From: Bacteroidales bacterium
GTDB lineage: Bacteria; Bacteroidota; Bacteroidia; Bacteroidales; F082
Length of the DNA stretch: 56,119 nucleotides
NCBI GenBank assembly: GCA_015489465.1
Contig: WFZS01000161.1
Coordinates: 1 to 56,119, forward strand
Direction: 5' to 3'
Part shown: piece after piece, positions 50,773 through 56,119 of the stretch
Position numbering within the stretch: the stretch's first letter is position 1
How the letters are laid out: each line of letters opens with the position of its first letter
Made by a program: the position numbers and the translations under genes
The notes under the pieces: model-generated
The model's input: the letters and a program-made list of their open reading frames with translations, nothing else
Told to the model about the DNA's origin: nothing
Database searches by the model: none

Positions 50773-50804
50773 AAAACTCCCGGTTTATCCGGGAGTTTTT
50801 TTTT
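50773..50804 (+). terminator. Intrinsic terminator after gldN
   Basis: AACTCCCGG-TTTAT-CCGGGAGTT with flanking A and nine T gives a perfect nine-pair stem. It ends the porP-gldKLMN unit. Confidence 0.92.
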
Positions 50805-50826
50805 GCGTTAATGTTTGATAACTTTA

Positions 50827-50834
50827 TATTTTTG
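50827..50834 (+). promoter_or_regulatory. -7 promoter element of recG
   Basis: TATTTTTG matches TAnnTTTG and lies six bases before the ATG at 50841. An upstream in-frame ATG at 50811 would lie before this promoter, so the shorter start is preferred. Confidence 0.5.
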
Positions 50835-50840
50835 TTTTTG

Positions 50841-52949
50841 ATGAATAATATCCTCGAAACAAATATCAGTTATTTGAAAGGTGTGGGGCCCAAAAGGGCT
50901 GAACTGTTAACAAAGGATTTGGGAATCGAAACTTTTGAAGATCTTTTAAATTATTTTCCTTTCAGATATGTTGACAAAAGCCGCTTTTATAAAGTAAAAG
51001 ACGTTGTTACCGATTCTGTTTATTACCAGATCAAAGGGAAAGTTTCAAATTTATCATCAGTCGGAGATAAAAGGACAAAATATATTACGGCTACTTTTTC
51101 GGACGAAACGGGTAGTATCGGTTTGGTTTGGTTTAAAGGATTACAATGGATTAAGAAAAAACTCGATTCCGATAAGGAGTATATACTTTTTGGAAAACCC
51201 GGAGTTTTTAAAAATAAATTCAATTTTGTTCATCCCGATTTGGAGGTTGTTTCGGAAAATGAAACACAAAAAATTATCGGTAACAGGTTGGAAGGTATAT
51301 ATTCTACCACCGAAAAACTGAAAAATGTAGGACTCGGCTCCAAAGGAATATCCAAAATCGTTAAAACACTTCTGGAAAAAATTTCGGAATCCATTGAAGA
51401 GACTTTACCCGAATATTTAATAAAGAAATATAATTTGCTATCACGCAAAGAAGCTCTTATAAATATCCACTTTCCTGAAAATCCCGACATTTTAAAACGT
51501 GCCGAATTACGTCTAAAGTTTGAAGAGCTTTTATTTGTTCAACTTCAAATACTTCAATTAAAAATCACGGTTCAGGATAAAATTAAAGGACATGTCCTTG
51601 AAAAAGTTGGCGATGTCTTTAATGAATTTTATTATAACCATCTTCCTTTTGAATTGACCGGTGCACAAAAACGTGTAATAAAGGAGATACGCAAAGACAT
51701 GAAGTCCGGAAAACAGATGAACAGGCTTTTACAAGGGGATGTGGGTTCGGGTAAAACGTTAGTGGCACTGATGTCAATGCTTATAGCCATTGATAACGGT
51801 TATCAATCCGCATTAATGGCTCCTACCGAAATTCTCGCAACGCAACATTTTCATTCCATAGTAAATTTATTAAAGGATATGGATGTGGAAGTAGGTCTCC
51901 TTACGGGTTCTACAAAAGTTTCTCAAAGGAAGGTTATCCACGAGCGGTTGCAAAACGGGAAAATGAACATTATAATAGGTACACATGCGTTGATAGAAGA
52001 TGTTGTAAAGTTTAATAATCTGGGTTTAGTGGTAATAGATGAGCAGCATAGATTTGGTGTGGCTCAGCGTGCCAAATTATGGAAAAAAGGTTCCATTCCT
52101 CCACATGTTTTGGTGATGACCGCAACACCGATTCCCAGAACTCTTGCAATGACACTGTACGGTAACCTTGATGTTTCGATTATTGACGAATTGCCACCCG
52201 GAAGGAAACCCGTTAAAACTTTGCATTTTTATCAAAATAAGTATTTGGCTGTTATCGGTTTTTTAAGAAAGCAAATAAAAGAAGGAAGACAGGTATATAT
52301 TGTTTATCCTCTGATAAGTGAATCGGAAACCTTGGATTTGAAAAATCTTATGGATGGATTTGAAGAACTCCAAAGGCATTTTCCTTTACCGGAATACCAG
52401 GTTAGCGTTTTACACGGCAGAATGAAACCCGAGGATAAGGAATATGAAATGAAAAGATTTGTAGAGGGTAAAACGGATATTATGGTTTCCACAACTGTCA
52501 TTGAAGTAGGGGTGGATGTTCCCAATGCAACGGTTATGGTTATAGAAAATGCCGAAAGGTTCGGACTTTCGCAACTCCATCAACTGAGGGGTAGAGTGGG
52601 AAGAGGTTCCGGTCAATCATATTGTATTTTAATGTCGGGAAACAAACTCTCCAATGAAGGAAGAAAACGGCTTGAAATAATGGTAAGTACCAGCGACGGA
52701 TTCAAAATTGCCGAAGAAGATTTGAAATTGCGGGGTCCCGGTGAAATTCAAGGAACCAAACAATCGGGTATTATGAATTTTAAAATTGCCAACCTTGCAA
52801 AAGACGGAGAACTTGTGTCGCGAACAAGAGTTATAGCACAAAATATTTTGGAGAAAGATCCTACACTTTCCATGCCGGTTAATATCCGTTTAAAAAAGCA
52901 ACTGAACAAGCTTTTAAAAGATAAAACCAACTGGGGCAGGATATCCTGA
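50841..52949 (+). CDS. recG: ATP-dependent DNA helicase RecG
   Basis: A 702-residue RecG, which remodels stalled forks and Holliday junctions. The wedge/OB domain (about 1-250) starts MNNILETNISYLKGVGPKRAELL. Helicase motifs follow: LLQGDVGSGKTLVALMS (Walker A), VVIDEQHRFGVAQR (DEQH), VLVMTATPIPRTLAMTLYG, and VEVG-type IEVGVDVPNATVMVIENAERFGLSQLHQLRGRVGRG. The C-terminal TRG region contains GPGEIQGTKQSG. It follows gldN in this genome after a terminator and has its own -7 element. Confidence 0.96.
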   Translation: MNNILETNISYLKGVGPKRAELLTKDLGIETFEDLLNYFPFRYVDKSRFYKVKDVVTDSVYYQIKGKVSNLSSVGDKRTKYITATFSDETGSIGLVWFKGLQWIKKKLDSDKEYILFGKPGVFKNKFNFVHPDLEVVSENETQKIIGNRLEGIYSTTEKLKNVGLGSKGISKIVKTLLEKISESIEETLPEYLIKKYNLLSRKEALINIHFPENPDILKRAELRLKFEELLFVQLQILQLKITVQDKIKGHVLEKVGDVFNEFYYNHLPFELTGAQKRVIKEIRKDMKSGKQMNRLLQGDVGSGKTLVALMSMLIAIDNGYQSALMAPTEILATQHFHSIVNLLKDMDVEVGLLTGSTKVSQRKVIHERLQNGKMNIIIGTHALIEDVVKFNNLGLVVIDEQHRFGVAQRAKLWKKGSIPPHVLVMTATPIPRTLAMTLYGNLDVSIIDELPPGRKPVKTLHFYQNKYLAVIGFLRKQIKEGRQVYIVYPLISESETLDLKNLMDGFEELQRHFPLPEYQVSVLHGRMKPEDKEYEMKRFVEGKTDIMVSTTVIEVGVDVPNATVMVIENAERFGLSQLHQLRGRVGRGSGQSYCILMSGNKLSNEGRKRLEIMVSTSDGFKIAEEDLKLRGPGEIQGTKQSGIMNFKIANLAKDGELVSRTRVIAQNILEKDPTLSMPVNIRLKKQLNKLLKDKTNWGRIS

Positions 52950-52995
52950 CAAACCCGGTTGGTTTCAAATTATGATAAAATCTTTCTTAAACGGC

Positions 52996-54336
52996 TTAAT
53001 GCCCACCGAATAATTTTATAATATCGTTACCGTTTGCAAGAACTAGTAAAGCCAAAAGTATTACCATCCCTGTTATTTGAGCATATTCCAGAAATTTGTC
53101 GCTTGGCTTACGTCCCGTAATTATCTCATAAAGCAAAAACAATACATGACCGCCGTCCAAGGCCGGAATAGGTAAAACGTTCAATATTGCAAGCATTATG
53201 GAAAGAAATGCCGTTAATCTCCAAAAGCTTTCCCAATCCCATTGGGCCGGGAAAATACTGCCTATTGTTATGAACCCTCCCACATTTTTGTAGGCTTTTA
53301 CTTCGGGAGAGAACAGCAGTTTTAACTGTTTTATATAATCACCGATTCCTTTCCAGGTTTGTTTAAAACCTTGGACTACAGCCTCTGAAAATGTATATTT
53401 CTTCTTTTCAACATTAAAAAAGGCATTCATATTACTTACGGGATAAACACCTATAAGCCCTTCTTTTGGTACGTGGAGGGCAATATTAATGGTGTCGTTA
53501 CCGCGTTTAACCGTAATGATTACATCTTTATCTTTATATTTTTGAAGTTCATTTTTGAACTCCATAAAATATTTTTTTTCAACACCGTTAATACCTATTA
53601 TAGTATCGCCTTTTTGCATTCCTGCGGCTTTTGCAACGGAATTATTTGTAAAGTCTTTTGCTACAAAAGGCAATCGTACCGAAATGAAAGGAGTTTTTTG
53701 TTTGATAAGTTTCCCCAATGAACCCGGAGGAAATACGATATCCAACGTGTCGCCGTTTCTTATAACTGTAGCTTTGTAAGCTTCGTTAAGAATTATTTCC
53801 GCCGGAATTTTCTGAAAATTTTCGACTCGTTTTCCGTCAATTGTCAAAATTTTGTCACCATCTCTGAACCCCAACTCAACACCTGTACTGTCAACGCTTA
53901 TGCCGTATTTGTTTGCTTCGCTTGTTGGTAAATATTCTTCACCGTAATGGAGGTAAAGGCCTATATAAATTGCTATAGCCAAAACGATGTTCATAATAAC
54001 ACCGCCGAGCATTATTATTAATCTTTGCCATGCAGGTTTTGCTCTGAATTCCCATGGTTGTGGTGGTTTTTTTAACTGCTCCTTATCCATCGATTCGTCA
54101 ATCATTCCTGCAATTTTAACATAACCGCCCAAAGGAAGCCAGCCTATACCGTATTCGGTTCCTTTGTAGTTGAATTTAAAAAGTGAAAACCACGGATTAA
54201 AGAACAGGTAAAATTTCTCAACTTTTGTTTTAAATAGTTTGGCAGCGGCAAAATGACCGAACTCGTGTATAATCACCATTATGGAGAGGCTCAATATAAG
54301 CTGCGCTATTTTTATCAATATAACTTGTATATCCAT
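52996..54336 (-). CDS. rseP: Site-2 protease RseP (M50 zinc peptidase)
   Basis: A 446-residue membrane protease. The zinc site is H24-E-F-G-H28 in IMVIIHEFGHFAAAKLF, with the third ligand in IPALDGGHVLFLLYEI. Two PDZ-like domains lie between (about 130-290), with SVDSTGVELGFRDGDKILTIDGKRV and AAGMQKGDTIIGINGVEK. Three or four transmembrane helices are seen. It cleaves anti-sigma factors or signal-peptide remnants within the membrane. The dxr stop codon ends where its start codon begins, so the two are tightly coupled. Confidence 0.94.
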   Translation of the reverse strand: MDIQVILIKIAQLILSLSIMVIIHEFGHFAAAKLFKTKVEKFYLFFNPWFSLFKFNYKGTEYGIGWLPLGGYVKIAGMIDESMDKEQLKKPPQPWEFRAKPAWQRLIIMLGGVIMNIVLAIAIYIGLYLHYGEEYLPTSEANKYGISVDSTGVELGFRDGDKILTIDGKRVENFQKIPAEIILNEAYKATVIRNGDTLDIVFPPGSLGKLIKQKTPFISVRLPFVAKDFTNNSVAKAAGMQKGDTIIGINGVEKKYFMEFKNELQKYKDKDVIITVKRGNDTINIALHVPKEGLIGVYPVSNMNAFFNVEKKKYTFSEAVVQGFKQTWKGIGDYIKQLKLLFSPEVKAYKNVGGFITIGSIFPAQWDWESFWRLTAFLSIMLAILNVLPIPALDGGHVLFLLYEIITGRKPSDKFLEYAQITGMVILLALLVLANGNDIIKLFGGH

Positions 54337-55500
54337 TTATCTATTTAGGTTTTTTATAAAATTTAAAGCTGCTTGTCGTGCAGCTTTGTCACAATTAATA
54401 ATATCCTCCAAATCGGGATTCTTTATAAAAGGAAGCGAATTAACGACATGTTCATTCACTTCCGGAATTTCTGAAAAATTCAGATTGTTATTCAAAAAGT
54501 TATCTACGGCTACCTCGTTTGCTGCATTTAACAAACAAGGTGTATTGCCGCCTTTTTTCATTATTTTTAAAGCGAGTGCAAGATTACGAAAAATTTTTGT
54601 ATTTGGAGTTTCAAAAGTTAATGTTCCCGTTTTTACCGGATTAAAATCATCCGTGTCAAGTTGTAATCTTTCCGGAAATGACAGGGCATATAAAATAGGT
54701 ATTCTCATATCGGGGTTACTCATAACCGATTTAACATTTCCGTCGGTAAAATATACAAATGCATGAACCACCGATTGAGGATGTATAACTATTTCTATCT
54801 GATTAGGTTCCAGGTTAAAGAGCCATTGGGCTTCCATAGCTTCAAATCCTTTGTTTATCATTGTTGCCGAATCAATGCTTATCTTGTCACCCATATTCCA
54901 TGTGGGATGATTAAGGGCTGTTTCGGGTGTTATGTTTTTCAGATCTTCCGGTTTAAAATTCTTGAAAGGTCCACCGGATGCCGTTAATATTACCTTTTTT
55001 ATTTTGTTGTCACCTTCTCCCGCAAGACATTGAAATATTGCAGAATGTTCCGAATCTACCGGTATAATCGGAGTCAGGTATTCTAGAGCCGTTTCTTTTA
55101 TAATATTACCCGCTATCACTAAACATTCTTTGTTTGCTAATGCTACCGGTTTTCTGTTTTTAATTGCGGCAAGTGTAGGTTTCAAACCTTGAAAACCTAT
55201 AATTGCCATCAAAACAATATCAACGGTTTCCATGGAAGTGATTTGTTCAATAGCTCGGGAGCCGGCATATACTTTTATACCTCTGTCGAAAAGAGCGTTT
55301 GAAACCTCTTCAAAATATTGTTCGTCACCTATTACAACTGTGTTGGGATTAAACTTTAATGCTTGCTTTATTAACAGTTTGGCATTTTTGTTGGCGGTTA
55401 GCACTTCAACTTCGAATTTTTCCGGAAACCTTTCGATGACATCCAAAGCTTGTTTTCCTATTGAACCGGTGGAACCTAATATGGCTATTCTTTTTTTCAA
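54337..55500 (-). CDS. dxr: 1-deoxy-D-xylulose 5-phosphate reductoisomerase
   Basis: A 387-residue enzyme for the second step of the MEP isoprenoid pathway. The NADPH-binding loop is at residues 9-15 (KKRIAILGSTGSIGKQALDVI). Metal and substrate motifs are ALANKECLVIAG, IIPVDSEHSAIFQCL, LTASGGPFKN, NHPTWNMGDKISIDSATMINKG and AMEAQWLF, ending in the helical C-terminal domain. The start is a TTG at 55500; the longer frame to 55608 overlaps the upstream M23 gene and is unlikely. It precedes rseP with no gap and follows the M23 peptidase gene by ten bases. Confidence 0.95.
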   Translation of the reverse strand: MKKRIAILGSTGSIGKQALDVIERFPEKFEVEVLTANKNAKLLIKQALKFNPNTVVIGDEQYFEEVSNALFDRGIKVYAGSRAIEQITSMETVDIVLMAIIGFQGLKPTLAAIKNRKPVALANKECLVIAGNIIKETALEYLTPIIPVDSEHSAIFQCLAGEGDNKIKKVILTASGGPFKNFKPEDLKNITPETALNHPTWNMGDKISIDSATMINKGFEAMEAQWLFNLEPNQIEIVIHPQSVVHAFVYFTDGNVKSVMSNPDMRIPILYALSFPERLQLDTDDFNPVKTGTLTFETPNTKIFRNLALALKIMKKGGNTPCLLNAANEVAVDNFLNNNLNFSEIPEVNEHVVNSLPFIKNPDLEDIINCDKAARQAALNFIKNLNR

Positions 55501-55510
55501 AGTATTTCTT

Positions 55511-56119
55511 TTATTCGAATAATATGAATTTTTCAGGGTCAACAGGTGTTCCGTTATACCAAATCTCAAAATGCAAATGAATTCCTGTTTGTTGATATCC
55601 CGAGTCACCCGTCATGGCAACAGGATCGCCGGCTTTAACAACATCGCCTTCTTTAACAAGTAAATCGGAACAGTGTTTATAAACCGAAATAATATTGGCA
55701 GGGTGTTGAATCGCCAATACGTTTCCCGTTGCAAGGGTCCAATTAGAAAAGATTACCGTCCCTTGCAATGTTGCTTTAATTATTTCATCTTTTGCCGCGG
55801 CAATATCAACACCGAAATGTCCGTTTGACGGATCAAAACGGGATGTTATTATTCCGGTAACCGGAGTGAAAAAATTGTAGTCTTTTAGAGATTCTTTTTT
55901 TATGGAACCCGATAAACTTTTGTTGCCACTGTAATATAAGTTGAAGATATGCTCGTTTTCAAATTCTACTCTAAACAAACTATCCTCAACTGAAGTCCTT
56001 ATTTTTATAGTGTCGTAGTTTACCGAAGCATTTCCTGCGGTATAATCATTATCGGGAAAGTCTTCATTGTTAAGTATCTTTTTCAGAGATTGTAAAAATT
56101 GATCTTTTTGTTTAATTTC
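55511..56119 (-). CDS. M23 (LytM-type) peptidase, truncated by the window edge
   Basis: The reading frame has no start inside the window: it is open to base 56119, so at least 202 residues are present and the N-terminus is missing. The C-terminal part is a full LytM/M23 domain. FTPVTGIITSRFDPSNGHFGVDIAAAKDEIIKA holds the first zinc pair (HFGVD), and GIHLHFEIWYNGTPVDPEKF the HxH motif. Such domains cut peptidoglycan cross-links or, when inactive, regulate amidases; the zinc residues here look intact. It lies directly upstream of dxr on the same strand. Confidence 0.88.
   Translation of the reverse strand, partial: EIKQKDQFLQSLKKILNNEDFPDNDYTAGNASVNYDTIKIRTSVEDSLFRVEFENEHIFNLYYSGNKSLSGSIKKESLKDYNFFTPVTGIITSRFDPSNGHFGVDIAAAKDEIIKATLQGTVIFSNWTLATGNVLAIQHPANIISVYKHCSDLLVKEGDVVKAGDPVAMTGDSGYQQTGIHLHFEIWYNGTPVDPEKFILFE

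Noticed and set aside
55501-55608. N-terminal extension of Dxr
   Set aside because: It overlaps the M23 peptidase coding end in a different frame; the NADPH loop should lie within the first 15 residues, as given by the TTG at 55500.
55976-55978. TTG as the start of the M23 peptidase
   Set aside because: The same frame stays open without a stop to the window end and codes for plausible protein, so the gene is truncated by the window rather than starting here.
1-56119. Transposase, integrase or prophage genes
   Set aside because: No DDE, HUH, tyrosine or serine recombinase motif was seen in any substantial reading frame, so the repeats have no local mobility gene.

Overview
This window is a stretch of a low-GC Bacteroidota chromosome. 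The evidence is a complete type IX secretion (T9SS) core locus, three proteins with T9SS-type C-terminal sorting domains, the Bacteroidota -7 promoter element TAnnTTTG in front of many genes, few Shine-Dalgarno sequences, single-chain glycyl-tRNA synthetase, and gene orders typical of the phylum (rpsF-rpsR-rplI, ileS-dksA-like-lspA, dxr-rseP, recG after gldN). Order or genus cannot be fixed from sequence alone; a Bacteroidales-like lineage is plausible. I see no phage, insertion sequence, plasmid or CRISPR. Most of the window is housekeeping.

Layout. 1-410: repeat mosaic at the left edge. 411-4173, minus strand: rpsF-rpsR-rplI, then aspS and a patatin-like lipase. 4302-10800, minus: a T9SS-exported GATase-like protein, then a run of peroxide/metal/pterin-type accessory genes (free methionine-R-sulfoxide reductase, an MntP-like membrane protein, exported endonuclease I, QueD-like protein, metallo-beta-lactamase-fold hydrolase, an M49-like lipoprotein peptidase). 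10884-15439: an Elp3-like radical SAM protein, two unknown envelope proteins, a polyprenol-phosphate mannosyltransferase and a dihydroorotase. 15440-16738: 1.3 kb of non-coding repeats between convergent genes. 16739-24212, minus: GH13 amylase, GH31 glucosidase, PorZ, RecO. 24419-33479: fabH, an ABC permease, purH-mreBCD, glyS and an rRNA methyltransferase. 33488-34865, minus: a DUF438/hemerythrin/PAS protein coupled to a 46-residue membrane peptide. 34999-41991: ileS, dksA-like, lspA, tRNA-Leu, rlmD and a heme-type membrane protein. 42128-44979: small accessory genes and tRNA-Ala. 45051-50750: porP/sprF and gldKLMN. 50841-56119: recG, then rseP, dxr and a truncated M23 peptidase on the minus strand.

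How the genes work together. The T9SS is represented by its core (lipoprotein ring GldK/N, proton-driven motor GldL/M, PorP-like outer-membrane protein), the surface maturation factor PorZ, and two likely cargo proteins (4302-5522 and endonuclease I). GH13 and GH31 form a two-gene alpha-glucan degradation operon. MreBCD, LspA, RseP, Dxr (isoprenoid supply) and DPM synthase serve the envelope.

Most notable: the isoleucyl-tRNA synthetase has its HIGH signature rearranged to G-I-H-H, a change I recall being linked to extreme mupirocin resistance in the IleS2 clade; a modular palindromic repeat family with exchangeable inner hairpins lies only at the 3' ends of genes; an MntP-like protein lacks both transport aspartates; and a short membrane peptide is coupled to a hemerythrin-PAS sensor. 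None of these is proven to be a new system; each needs the check stated.
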